DNA from: Anabaena minutissima FACHB-250
GTDB taxonomy: Bacteria; Cyanobacteriota; Cyanobacteriia; Cyanobacteriales; Nostocaceae
Direction of reading: 5' to 3'
Assembly (NCBI RefSeq): GCF_014697125.1
Contig: NZ_JACJRG010000017.1
Location: 1 to 64,000, forward strand
DNA length: 64,000 nt
Under the pieces are notes generated by a model. It was not told the DNA's origin. It searched no databases and saw only the letters and a list, made by a program, of their open reading frames with translations. The position numbers and the translations under genes were made by a program. Shown here piece after piece: positions 43,277 through 52,402 of this stretch (position 1 is the stretch's first letter; the number at the start of each line of letters is the position of its first letter).

Positions 43277-45715
43277 ATGAAAAATTATCAGAAAAATATT
43301 AAAAATTTCGGTGGTTTATTAATAAGTACAACATTGGTACTACAACCTACGTTAGCCCAAGCTCAAATCCAGCGATCGTTCTTAAATCCCAGTTTTGAGC
43401 AACCTGTTTTTGGCTCTGTCGGTCAAAAATGTTATGTTCAAGTGCTACCAAGCGTTATTATTGGCTGGGAAACGACTCACGGTTCAGTAAAAGCTGGAAC
43501 AGGTAACTGTAGTGGTTACATATCACCAGGAAACGTACCACTCATTGAGATTTGGACTTCAGGATTTTCTAGTAATAGTGGTGGTGGTGTCATAACATCA
43601 ACTGGAGCAGGGAATCAATTTGCTGAGTTAAATGCTGAACAAAATTCCCAACTATATCAAAATCTTTGCCTATATCAAAATGAAACAATTACCTTCTCTC
43701 TTCTACACCGTGGGCGATCAAGCGCAACTGTTACTGATGTAGCCAATTTTTTAATTGGACTAATTACCGATTCATCACCAACTATTTTTGGCACATTTTC
43801 AACAACTAATAATGGCACAGTTACCACACAACCTGTTGCACAGAACGGTGCAACTATTCCGACGGTCACTAATAATAACGCCGGCGATGGCTGGGTTCGG
43901 TACAATGGCTCTGTGCCTTACACTGGTTCGACTGGTAATAAACCTGTAGGATTTGCAGCAGTTTCCACCGCGAATAATAACCTGACTACAGGTAACTTCC
44001 TTGATGATGTGCAGTTTGCTGGTAAACCTGTGCTGGAGTTTGTCGCCAGTTCCGGTGATGGGGCTGAATCAGAAACTAATCCCACTACCAACCCTCCCAA
44101 ACTGAGGGTTGTTGGTTTAGTGCCAACAGGGGGAATTAGTGTTCCCATTACTGTCAGTGGGACAGCGATTTTAGGTACGCATTTCACTACAACATCAGGT
44201 ACATCTACCTTTAATATGACTATCCCTGCGGGCAACTATGACGGTAGCAATGCTAATAGTGTCTTTAGTATTCCCTTTACTGTCATTAATAATAATGTTC
44301 CTGAAGGAATTAGGACAATCATATTTACCCTAGAACCTTCATCCAGTTTTTTTGCTAGTTCTACAATGACTTGTGGTGGTAGCCCGACTATCGTTTCCAA
44401 CTACACAATCTATGATGATGATTTCGTTAGCGGTAAGGTGTGGAATGATGCGGACAATAGTGCAAACAATACTTTCACTAATATCAATACTGGTTCAGAA
44501 ACGGGTACTAATGCAGGTGGGGTGTTAAATGCTATTCTGGTAGATTCAAATAATAACGTGTTAAGAACAATACCTGTCGCCGCAGATGGTACTTACACAT
44601 TTCTCAACGTTCCCCTCAATCAAAATAACGTCAAAATTATTTTAAGTGCAACTCCTGGAACAGTTGGTAATACTGCACCTTTGCCATCCCTTCCTGCTAA
44701 CTGGGTTAATACTAGCCCACTAACAACGTCTACTTTTAATACTGGTACAGATATCTCTAATCAGGACTTTGGGATTGAGCAGTTACCTAATACTAATGAT
44801 GTCACTGCACTTCAACAACCCAATCCGGGCGGAACAAATAAAGTGCAAGTACCTACCCTATCTGGAACTGACCCTGAAGATGGTAATCTTGGTGCTGGTA
44901 AAAGCTTTAAAATTGTTACTCTGCCAACTAATGGGACGCTATATTACGACAACATACCTGTGGTAGCTAACCAGGTGATTAATAGCTATGATCCAACCAA
45001 ACTGACACTAGACCCAAATGATGGTGCAATCACAGTTAATTTTACCGTAGCAGCAGTGGATGCGGCAGGAAAAGAAGATCCCACCCCTGCAACAGTAACT
45101 ATGCAGTTTACATCTGCTACAGGTGGTAATTCTAAATTACTGTTAGTCAAACGCATCACCCGCATTAACAACCAAGACTTCACTGATATTGTAGATGGTA
45201 GCAGTAATGTAAATAATACTGATACTAATTATGTAGCTGCACCACGGGATACTGATGATAATGATTCCAAGTGGCCAGCTAATTATTTACGCGGTTTAAT
45301 TAATGCTGGGACTGTTAAGCCAGCAGATATTTTAGAGTACACTATCTATTTTCTTTCTAGTGGTCTAAGTAATGCGGTTAAGGTTAAATTATGTGATTTA
45401 GTACCTAATAATACGACATTTTTGCCTACTGCGTTTAATAGTTTAACTCCCAATGATGGCGGTTTAGCTGATGCAGATCAAGGGATGGCTATGGCAGTGG
45501 ATTCTACTACCCCGACAGTATATTTTAGTAATGTAGCAGATAGCGATCGCGGCACTTTTTACCCAGCAAATGATCCCAATACACCCAGTTTCTGCAATAA
45601 CATTGGTAACAATACCAATGGGGCTGTGGTAGTAGAGATTACCCGCAATTCTATTTTACCTACCTTATCACCAGATTCTTACGGCTTTGTACGCTTCCGG
45701 GCTAAAGTCAAATAA
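43277..45715 (+). CDS. Exported multi-domain DUF11/Calx-beta/SdrD-like protein
   Basis: An 812-aa protein with a signal peptide (FGGLLISTTLVLQPTLAQA). The N-terminal 200 residues resemble a jelly-roll (NPSFEQPVFGSVG..., GNQFAELNAEQNSQLYQNLC). A Calx-beta-like region follows (GAESETNPTTNPPKLRVVGL, FTVINNNVPEGIRTIIFTLE), then an SdrD B-like segment (GKVWNDADNSANNTF), an Ig-like repeat and a DUF11-type C terminus (VKPADILEYTIYFLSSG) ending VRFRAKVK. Last of the surface cluster; its stop is 1 bp from the convergent epimerase gene. Adhesin or surface-layer role inferred. Confidence 0.78.
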   Translation: MKNYQKNIKNFGGLLISTTLVLQPTLAQAQIQRSFLNPSFEQPVFGSVGQKCYVQVLPSVIIGWETTHGSVKAGTGNCSGYISPGNVPLIEIWTSGFSSNSGGGVITSTGAGNQFAELNAEQNSQLYQNLCLYQNETITFSLLHRGRSSATVTDVANFLIGLITDSSPTIFGTFSTTNNGTVTTQPVAQNGATIPTVTNNNAGDGWVRYNGSVPYTGSTGNKPVGFAAVSTANNNLTTGNFLDDVQFAGKPVLEFVASSGDGAESETNPTTNPPKLRVVGLVPTGGISVPITVSGTAILGTHFTTTSGTSTFNMTIPAGNYDGSNANSVFSIPFTVINNNVPEGIRTIIFTLEPSSSFFASSTMTCGGSPTIVSNYTIYDDDFVSGKVWNDADNSANNTFTNINTGSETGTNAGGVLNAILVDSNNNVLRTIPVAADGTYTFLNVPLNQNNVKIILSATPGTVGNTAPLPSLPANWVNTSPLTTSTFNTGTDISNQDFGIEQLPNTNDVTALQQPNPGGTNKVQVPTLSGTDPEDGNLGAGKSFKIVTLPTNGTLYYDNIPVVANQVINSYDPTKLTLDPNDGAITVNFTVAAVDAAGKEDPTPATVTMQFTSATGGNSKLLLVKRITRINNQDFTDIVDGSSNVNNTDTNYVAAPRDTDDNDSKWPANYLRGLINAGTVKPADILEYTIYFLSSGLSNAVKVKLCDLVPNNTTFLPTAFNSLTPNDGGLADADQGMAMAVDSTTPTVYFSNVADSDRGTFYPANDPNTPSFCNNIGNNTNGAVVVEITRNSILPTLSPDSYGFVRFRAKVK

Positions 45716-45716
45716 A

Positions 45717-46706
45717 TTAAATTGCCTGTTTATTTGCTAATTCTAGTGATTTTTTTTCAATTGTGAGAAATTGAGGAGATGTCTCGAATAATTTAATGAA
45801 AGTCTGTAGACCAGATTTTAGAGACCATTGAGGTGTAAAATCTAAAAGTAAAGATGCACTTGAGATATCAGCTTGTGAATGCTGAATATCTCCTGGACGA
45901 GCAGGCATAAAATTAGTTACTGATTGGTGATTAGGAAAACAAGTTTTGAGAATATCAACCAGTTCAATCAAAGAGGTATTTTTTCCATTACCTAAGTTAC
46001 AAATTAAAGAAGATCCCAATTTTAAGGGAGTCATTAAAGCTTTTGTAAATCCATTTGCCACATCTTTAACATATATAAAATCTCGTGTTTGAGTACCATC
46101 TCCATAAATTGTTATGGGTAAACCTTGCTGCATGGCATCGATAAAGATGGAAATTACACCAGAGTATTGGGAATTAGGTTGTTGTCTGGGGCCAAATACA
46201 TTAAAAAGGCGTAATCCTACAAATGAAAAACCTAATTGTTTAGCAAATAATTTGGCATATTGTTCGCAGACCAGTTTTTGTAAGCCATAGGGAGAAATGG
46301 GGTAAGTCTGCTGATTTTCGGAAATTGGTAGTTGCGTTGGATTACCATATACAGCTGCTGAACTGGCAAAAACTAGCCTGGGAATGTTTAAGGCTTGACA
46401 AAGTTGAATTATGGCGATCGTTGCGGAAAGATTATTGTGATGAGCCTTTAGTGGTTGCAGCCAAGATTGAGTAACCGATGGAGTAGCTGCTAAATGAGCA
46501 AGTCCATCAATCTGCTCGATAAAATCCTGGGGTTGACATCTGGATATATCTTTTATTAGTAGTTTGAGATGAGGATGCTCAGGTAGGTTTTGTAAGCTAC
46601 CTGTCGATAGGTTATCAACTACAGTGACATGATGACCATCTGACAAAAGTTGTTCTGTCAGATGAGAGCCGATAAAGCCTGCTCCACCAGTGACAATAAA
46701 GTGCAT
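45717..46706 (-). CDS. NAD-dependent sugar epimerase/dehydratase
   Basis: A 329-aa extended short-chain dehydrogenase. TGGAGFIGSHL is the NAD-binding glycine motif (7-17), VVDNLSTG the adenine-ribose loop, ASSAAVYG carries the catalytic Ser, and YGLQK is the YxxxK pair. RLFNVFGPRQ and RDFIYVKDV are sugar-nucleotide epimerase signatures (UDP-glucose 4-epimerase/UDP-galacturonate type). It would supply a nucleotide sugar to the polysaccharide locus that follows on the same strand. The exact substrate is unknown. Confidence 0.9.
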   Translation of the reverse strand: MHFIVTGGAGFIGSHLTEQLLSDGHHVTVVDNLSTGSLQNLPEHPHLKLLIKDISRCQPQDFIEQIDGLAHLAATPSVTQSWLQPLKAHHNNLSATIAIIQLCQALNIPRLVFASSAAVYGNPTQLPISENQQTYPISPYGLQKLVCEQYAKLFAKQLGFSFVGLRLFNVFGPRQQPNSQYSGVISIFIDAMQQGLPITIYGDGTQTRDFIYVKDVANGFTKALMTPLKLGSSLICNLGNGKNTSLIELVDILKTCFPNHQSVTNFMPARPGDIQHSQADISSASLLLDFTPQWSLKSGLQTFIKLFETSPQFLTIEKKSLELANKQAI

Positions 46707-46984
46707 AATTTTGGAGTGTGTTTAAAAACAAATATTTTCATCAGGTTTGGAGATAAACTTACGTTCATCTCTGCATTACTCTGTTTCCTATCGGAGCGGG
46801 CAGAGCTTATTTATATGGTGAAACGCCACACCAAATCTATGATTTGGTGGTCTACTCTAAACTAGGAATCTACAGAAACAGTTATCACCAACGATTTTTC
46901 ATGATGGGTCTGAATCCTCACTAATTGTTTCTAAATCTTGAATTCTTTATTGAAGAAGGCGATCGCAAATCAATTATCTGTAAC

Positions 46985-47986
46985 TTATTTCGTCCCATTT
47001 CTATTCAAACTGAGTAATTTGTAGGAATAGACAAGATTAATAACTCTTGTAGTAAGAAGTTTTTGCAATTGACCAAATTTTTTAATTTTCCACTGGAAAT
47101 ACATGTTCTTCTGAAATAAAAAGTACAAAATTGGATGCACAACTACTAGTTTTTCCTTTCTGAATACCCACCATACTTTGCTGTCTTTGATACCCTGTAC
47201 AATTAAATACTGTCCTAACCAATTCAAGAAATTGAGACGAGCAGCGTATTCTTTACCTTTTTGCTCTGCTGCTGTGTGGCAACAGCTATTAGGATGTTGT
47301 CTATATTTATACCAAAATTGACTGGCTACGAATACAGGGAATTGAAGACAAACCTTTGTACAAAAAACCTGATCTTCATACAGTCCTCGGAATGTTTCTT
47401 CAAAACCACCCACTTTTTCTATTACTTGACGGCGTACCAACATTCCCGATATACAAATTTTCATTTGTAATGAGAGGAGGAACAGCATTGGAGGCTGGAC
47501 TATAGTATCAATCTGTACTCTAGAGTCCTCCACAGGCACAATAGGAGTGTCTAAAAAGTCAAGTCTCATATCTTTAGGATTTCCAGTCCAGCTATACCAC
47601 CACTGAATTGGTCCGTAAACCATAGCAGCATCAGGATGAGAATTTAAAATAGCGGATTGTTCCTCTAAAGTATTTGGTATCCAGATATCATCGGCATCTA
47701 AAAAAGTAATATATTCTCCTTTAGCGTGGTGAATACCTAAGTTGCGAGTTGCACTCATGCCGCGATTCTGATGTCCTTCATGTTCTAAGTAATGGACTTT
47801 TTTAGGATATTTTTGTGTATAGCCTATAGCAATTTCACTACTACCATCGGTAGAGCCATCATCGACTAGTAATAGTTCCCAGTTCTCGTAATTCTGGGCA
47901 AATATGCTTTCTATTGCTTCTACAAAAAACTTCTCATCAGCATTAAAGAAGATGATGATGCAAGAAATCAAAGGTTTGCTAGTCAT
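46985..47986 (-). CDS. Family 2 glycosyltransferase (split copy)
   Basis: A 333-aa GT-A-fold glycosyltransferase from the ATG at 47986; the upstream extension to 48034 lies inside the deacetylase gene. PLISCIIIFFNADEKFFVEA starts the nucleotide-binding fold. DDGSTDGSS, FLDADDIW (DxD metal site) and a YEDQVF region follow. It matches the N-terminal half of the fused protein at 49760-51442 almost residue for residue over long stretches (NWELLLVDDGSTD, HQNRGMSA, WYSWTGNPKD), so the two are recent duplicates. It is the last gene of the run, 2 bp after the deacetylase stop. Confidence 0.88.
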   Translation of the reverse strand: MTSKPLISCIIIFFNADEKFFVEAIESIFAQNYENWELLLVDDGSTDGSSEIAIGYTQKYPKKVHYLEHEGHQNRGMSATRNLGIHHAKGEYITFLDADDIWIPNTLEEQSAILNSHPDAAMVYGPIQWWYSWTGNPKDMRLDFLDTPIVPVEDSRVQIDTIVQPPMLFLLSLQMKICISGMLVRRQVIEKVGGFEETFRGLYEDQVFCTKVCLQFPVFVASQFWYKYRQHPNSCCHTAAEQKGKEYAARLNFLNWLGQYLIVQGIKDSKVWWVFRKEKLVVVHPILYFLFQKNMYFQWKIKKFGQLQKLLTTRVINLVYSYKLLSLNRNGTK

Positions 47987-47988
47987 AA

Positions 47989-49038
47989 TTAAAAAAACCT
48001 TGATAACCAATGAGCAAAGGTTTCGCCGTCCCAATCTTCAACAACAACACGAGGTAACAGAAGAAAGTTGCTATGCGGCTGAACTTTACCAACAATGCTA
48101 GAACACGCACAGGTAAATCCAGCTTCTTTGACAATGGTAGTAGTCTCAGTGGTGTAACTCCCATTAGGATACGAAAAACTCGTGATTAGATGCCCTAATA
48201 TTTCCTCCAGGTGGTTTTTACTTTGCTGAATTTCATCCCGTTGCGAGACTATGGGAAGTTTAGAAAGAAACGGGTGTGTTATGGTATGTCCACCAATTTC
48301 GATCAATCCCCCTGACTCTAATGCAAGTATTTCTTCATTGGAAAGGGAGCGATGGGTTGATCGACCTACAGGTTCAGCGTTTGCCCAGATAGCTAGTTCA
48401 TCTAGTAACTTACTTCGCTCATTTACAGATAAAAACTGCAACAGTTGATACAGTGAGCGATAGAGAGTATGTCGCAGAGTAGGACATTTTGTGAATTTTC
48501 TGCCCATCCGCCAATGGCGATCGCGCTGACGATCTGCTTCACTGTAATGTGTTGCTTCTCCTAATTTCCATTGGTGGCTTCTGCCATTAATATCTAACTG
48601 GAGTAAGTCCGGTAATGTAACAGGTTGCAATAGCAGTCTGTCTAGCTCATCCCACCAAAATTCACGCTTTTGGTCAACACCACCAGTGGTCACAAAAACT
48701 GTTGCCGGGATATCATATTTTTCTAATAAGGGTTTGGCATGATAGAAGTTATCTACGTAACCATCATCAAATGTAACGACAATTGACCGATTTATGTATT
48801 GGCGATCGCCAAGTCTTTTTGTCAATTGCTGTAAATGCAGAGGATAGCCATATTCTCGTAAAATCTCTAAATGTTCAGTGAAGTGCTTTGGTGTCACACA
48901 TAATGACCAAGGGTCTGAATTTACTTCAGCTACACGGTGATACATTAAGATCAGCGCACCAGGGGAAATTTTATTTTTTAGCTGCCCAACAGTGTGTTGA
49001 ACTTTGTTGCTGAGTCTGCCTAGAATCATTGGTTTCAC
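47989..49038 (-). CDS. Polysaccharide deacetylase family protein
   Basis: A 349-aa protein of the NodB-like carbohydrate esterase 4 superfamily. GALILMYHRVAE starts the domain. VVTFDDGYVDN is the metal-binding Asp-Asp motif, EIGGHTITHPFLSK carries the metal His residues, and FSYPNGSY is the later motif. It probably removes acetyl groups from a surface glycan or intermediate. There is no obvious signal peptide. The frame starts with GTG at 49038, overlapping the stop of the methyltransferase by one base; an ATG at 49029 is an alternative. It stands between the split copies of the duplicated GT2-methyltransferase pair. Confidence 0.88.
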   Translation of the reverse strand: MKPMILGRLSNKVQHTVGQLKNKISPGALILMYHRVAEVNSDPWSLCVTPKHFTEHLEILREYGYPLHLQQLTKRLGDRQYINRSIVVTFDDGYVDNFYHAKPLLEKYDIPATVFVTTGGVDQKREFWWDELDRLLLQPVTLPDLLQLDINGRSHQWKLGEATHYSEADRQRDRHWRMGRKFTKCPTLRHTLYRSLYQLLQFLSVNERSKLLDELAIWANAEPVGRSTHRSLSNEEILALESGGLIEIGGHTITHPFLSKLPIVSQRDEIQQSKNHLEEILGHLITSFSYPNGSYTTETTTIVKEAGFTCACSSIVGKVQPHSNFLLLPRVVVEDWDGETFAHWLSRFF

Positions 49039-49763
49039 TATTTCACGGCTCTAGCAGTAATTAAAACCTGGTACTCAGGGTTGTGATAGTCTAGCTTTGA
49101 TTGCTCTAGTTCTTCAGTTACGATACCGTGCAGAAAAGCGATCGCACTCAACACGTTTCCATAGGCTGTAACTTCTATTTTTTCTTGGTCAAAAGCTTCC
49201 TCAAATAATTGTTGTGTAGAGAGAGTGGTGAAACTCCAGTATTGACCCCAACGAGTCATATCGTCATGACTGATTTGGGTAATACCTGGTACAGTAGCAA
49301 GTAAAACACCCCCTGGCTTGAGAATGCGGTGAAGAGTTCTAATTGCGGCTCGTACATCGTAGATAAATGGCAGTGTTTGAGTCAGAATGATACAGTCAAA
49401 GGTGTTAGAAGGTAGATGATCTGCCTTAGTTAAATCTGCGACAATAGTTGCCTTTGGATTACCGACTTCTACGTGAAGTACGTCGCTTTTAATGATGCGA
49501 TCGCCACCGAATTTGTCTGTGTAGAGGGGTTCTTTAATCTCTAGTACGTGTCCTTGAATAACTTCAGCATAACGAGCCAAAAAATTTTCAATATAGTAGC
49601 GGTCAATAGCTAAACCCCGATCTAAACCGAAGTTAGCTCTAATGGGCTTGACTCGTCCTAAGCTACCAAAGTTTATCTTTCCCACTGGTGAGCGACCATA
49701 GCGTATATCTCGTAGCCAATGGTATACAGGAGTTGGCAATTTTTTAACCAAGCTGATATTCAT
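49038..49763 (-). CDS. SAM-dependent methyltransferase, diverged (split copy)
   Basis: A 241-aa class I methyltransferase-like protein. Motif I reads VLEIKEPLY, with Lys in place of the usual Gly of VLEIG. The acidic loop (VLHVEVGNPKATIVADLTKA), CIILTQTLPFIYD and HRILKPGGVLLATVPG are otherwise typical. It is closely similar throughout to the C-terminal half of the fused protein upstream, whose motif I is intact. The ATG overlaps the fused gene's stop by 4 bp. Activity may be lost or altered by the motif change. It probably modifies a glycan if active. Confidence 0.82.
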   Translation of the reverse strand: MNISLVKKLPTPVYHWLRDIRYGRSPVGKINFGSLGRVKPIRANFGLDRGLAIDRYYIENFLARYAEVIQGHVLEIKEPLYTDKFGGDRIIKSDVLHVEVGNPKATIVADLTKADHLPSNTFDCIILTQTLPFIYDVRAAIRTLHRILKPGGVLLATVPGITQISHDDMTRWGQYWSFTTLSTQQLFEEAFDQEKIEVTAYGNVLSAIAFLHGIVTEELEQSKLDYHNPEYQVLITARAVK

Positions 49764-51442
49764 GATGCCACCTCTGGTTTTACTGTCCTAACAGTAATTA
49801 ATACTTGGTATTCATCATCTTGGTAATCGAGTTCTTTCTGGCGTAAATCTTTTACAGCAAGTCCTTGCAAAAAGGCGATCGCTGCTAGAACGTTACCATG
49901 AGTTTCAACTTGAACATTAGTTTTGGGAAATTTCTCTTCAAATAACAATCTTGCTGATTGAGCCGTTAACGCCCAACACCAATCATCACCCCATTCGCAT
50001 TTGACTACTTGGCTAATACCAGGAACGGTTACTAGTAAAACACCACCTGGTTTCAGGATACGGTAGAGGGTTGCTAGAGCCATTCGCATATCGTAGAGAA
50101 GGTGTAATGTCTGCGTCAGAATCACACAGTCAAAAGCGTCAGATGGGATATTATCTGCCTTAGTTAAATCACCGACAATAGTCGCCTCTGGGTTTCCTTC
50201 TACTACGTGTAGTACATCACTTTGAGTAACGCGATCGCCACCAAATCTGCGTGTATATGATGCGTCTCCAATCTCCAATACTCGTCCTTGCACATCCTTA
50301 GCCTGACGGGCAAGAAAATTTTCTATATAGTAGCGATCGATGGGAAGACCTCGATTGTAGCCAAAATCCCGACTTATAGGAGTCAACCGTCGCAGAGAAC
50401 CAAAATTCACCATTCCCGTTGGTGGGCTATATTTCTCACCGATTACTTGAGAACGTAACAAATGGTAGAGAGGTGATGGTAATGTTTGCTGTGCTATTTG
50501 CTTCAATTGTTTTTTATTCATGAGAATTTGGTTTGTAAAGTTAAAAGTCATTTTTTCTACAAAATGTTGAGTAGGTTTTGTTAGTTTTGAAAAAATTGGA
50601 TAGCGATAAGGCAATAACTGTTTTTGAAGAGCTTGCCAGACCTCTGTATCTTTAGCTCCCTGTTCAGTCAAATAGTTCTCTAACCAGTTCAAAAAAAATA
50701 AACGTCCTTCATATTCCCGCGCTGTGTTCTGGGTAATAGAACAGCAAGAGTTTGGATGTTGTCTATATTTTGCCCAACATTCATTCGCTACAAATACAGG
50801 TGCGTTAAGACAGACTTTGGCATAGAAAACTTGATCCTCATAGAGTCCACGAAAGCTCTCTTCAAATCCGCCGATTGCCTCTACTATTTCACGTCTAACC
50901 ATGAGACTACAGGTACAAGGTACAGCACCGCTCTTTTGTAAAAAGAAGGTTAGTAGTGTTGGAGGTTTGAACAGAGTATTAGGTTTTTTAGTTACTTCTG
51001 CCACCTTGTCACAAAATTCTTTTTGAGTATCCTTTGGATTTCCTGTCCAGCTATACCAATATTGAGTATTACTATAAACCATACCTGCTTCAGGGTGAGT
51101 ATGGAGTATTGATACTTGTTGTTCCAAGTTTTGCGCTAACCAAATATCATCAGCATCTAGAAAAGCGATGTACTCACCTATAGCATTACGGATACCTAGA
51201 TTGCGAGCTGCACTCATACCTCGATTCTGGTGGTCTTCATGTTCTAGATAACGCACTTTTTCAGGATATTTTTTTGCGTACTCATGAGCAATTACAGTAC
51301 TGCTGTCGGTAGAACCATCATCGACCAATAATAGTTCCCAATTTTTGTAGGTTTGGGCAAATACGCTTTCTATTGCTTCTTGAATAAATTGCTCAGTATT
51401 CAAAAAAATGATAATTATGGACACTAGTGAATTGCTTCCCAT
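49760..51442 (-). CDS. Fused family 2 glycosyltransferase - methyltransferase
   Basis: A 560-aa two-domain protein. Residues 1-~300 are a GT2 glycosyltransferase (SIIIIFLNTEQFIQEA, VDDGSTDSST, FLDADDIW, YEDQVF). Residues ~310-560 are a SAM methyltransferase (RVLEIGDASYTRRFGGDRV motif I, FDCVILTQTLHLLYD, RILKPGGVLLVTVPG). Both halves have separate close copies just downstream: the methyltransferase at 49038-49763 and the GT2 at 46985-47986. The fusion suggests sugar transfer and methylation of the same glycan, perhaps end-capping of a chain exported by the nearby ABC system. ATG at 51442. Confidence 0.88.
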   Translation of the reverse strand: MGSNSLVSIIIIFLNTEQFIQEAIESVFAQTYKNWELLLVDDGSTDSSTVIAHEYAKKYPEKVRYLEHEDHQNRGMSAARNLGIRNAIGEYIAFLDADDIWLAQNLEQQVSILHTHPEAGMVYSNTQYWYSWTGNPKDTQKEFCDKVAEVTKKPNTLFKPPTLLTFFLQKSGAVPCTCSLMVRREIVEAIGGFEESFRGLYEDQVFYAKVCLNAPVFVANECWAKYRQHPNSCCSITQNTAREYEGRLFFLNWLENYLTEQGAKDTEVWQALQKQLLPYRYPIFSKLTKPTQHFVEKMTFNFTNQILMNKKQLKQIAQQTLPSPLYHLLRSQVIGEKYSPPTGMVNFGSLRRLTPISRDFGYNRGLPIDRYYIENFLARQAKDVQGRVLEIGDASYTRRFGGDRVTQSDVLHVVEGNPEATIVGDLTKADNIPSDAFDCVILTQTLHLLYDMRMALATLYRILKPGGVLLVTVPGISQVVKCEWGDDWCWALTAQSARLLFEEKFPKTNVQVETHGNVLAAIAFLQGLAVKDLRQKELDYQDDEYQVLITVRTVKPEVAS

Positions 51443-51443
51443 T

Positions 51444-52309
51444 TCATTGTCCCAAAAGATATTTGTCGATTAAGTCTAATATTTTTGAATCTTTAATAGC
51501 ATCAAATTTTCGGGCATACAAACAAGATGATTGAGATAATATATTGAAATCATCGATACCCAATATTTCTGGATGATCAGAAGAATTTAGCCACACTGTA
51601 TAAGTCATATGTTCGCTTATTATTTTTTCTTTAAAAGGCGAATTCATGATAATGGTTTGAAAGAAGATTTCATCAGGAGTTAATACATTTCTAAAAAAGT
51701 CAATAAAGTCAATATTATCATTTATGAATGAGTTTATATATTCTGCAAGTTCTCGTGATAAGCACCAATATGCCGAACCCCAAACGGTTTAAAGCCTTTG
51801 GGAAATCTGCGTTTAATTTTGTATTGAAACAATGATGCCTGGAATTGTTTATGAAATAAATTGAAATAAAAATATTCTATTCTGTCCATCCCCCCTCTTT
51901 TCTCCCCTCCATTTATCCATCCATTGTTTGGTAAAGGAAAAAAATTAACAAGGGAATCAGAATTAATCTGCTTTAAAAAACCTTTGATTTCTTGATTAGA
52001 TTTAATAGGATAACATTGTCCCGTCAAAAGACTAATATAATCGCAAGATATATTACTATTAAATATTTCTTTGATTCCTTTTATAGAAGCTAAAACATGA
52101 CCAAAACCGCCCCAATAGCATTTATGCCTATCAAGAAAATAAACATTTGAATACTTAGATAAACCTTGAACCATTTCTTGATATATGTCGTCATTTGTTT
52201 TTTTATCTACATGAATCAAGAAATATGTTTTGTCTATATTTAATCTATTGACAAGACGTATTAGTTGCTGAGGATATTTATGTGCTAATATAATATATGC
52301 TATATCCAT
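51444..52309 (-). pseudogene. GT14-like (core-2/I-branching) glycosyltransferase, frameshifted
   Basis: The 5' part reads 191 aa (start MDIAYIILAHKYPQQLIRLV, HVDKKTN, LDRHKCYWGGFGHVLASI, LLTGQCYPIKSN), typical of the family-14 'Branch' domain, and stops just after KPFGV. Restoring one G to the run at 51778-51781 (CCCC on the plus strand) gives KPFGGSAYWCLSRELAEYI and continues open through LTPDEIFFQTIIMNSPF to the second fragment (ending IDKYLLGQ). The total length is one base short of a multiple of three, giving 288 aa once restored. So this is one gene with a one-base deletion in a G run. It would transfer a sugar in glycan assembly. Confidence 0.88.
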
Positions 52310-52402
52310 ATTACCTCACTCAATTGATATTTTATTACTAAAATTTTTCATATTGATTTATAGGAATTTAGGTTTCATCATAAATTCAGTTCTCTCGCAT
52401 TT

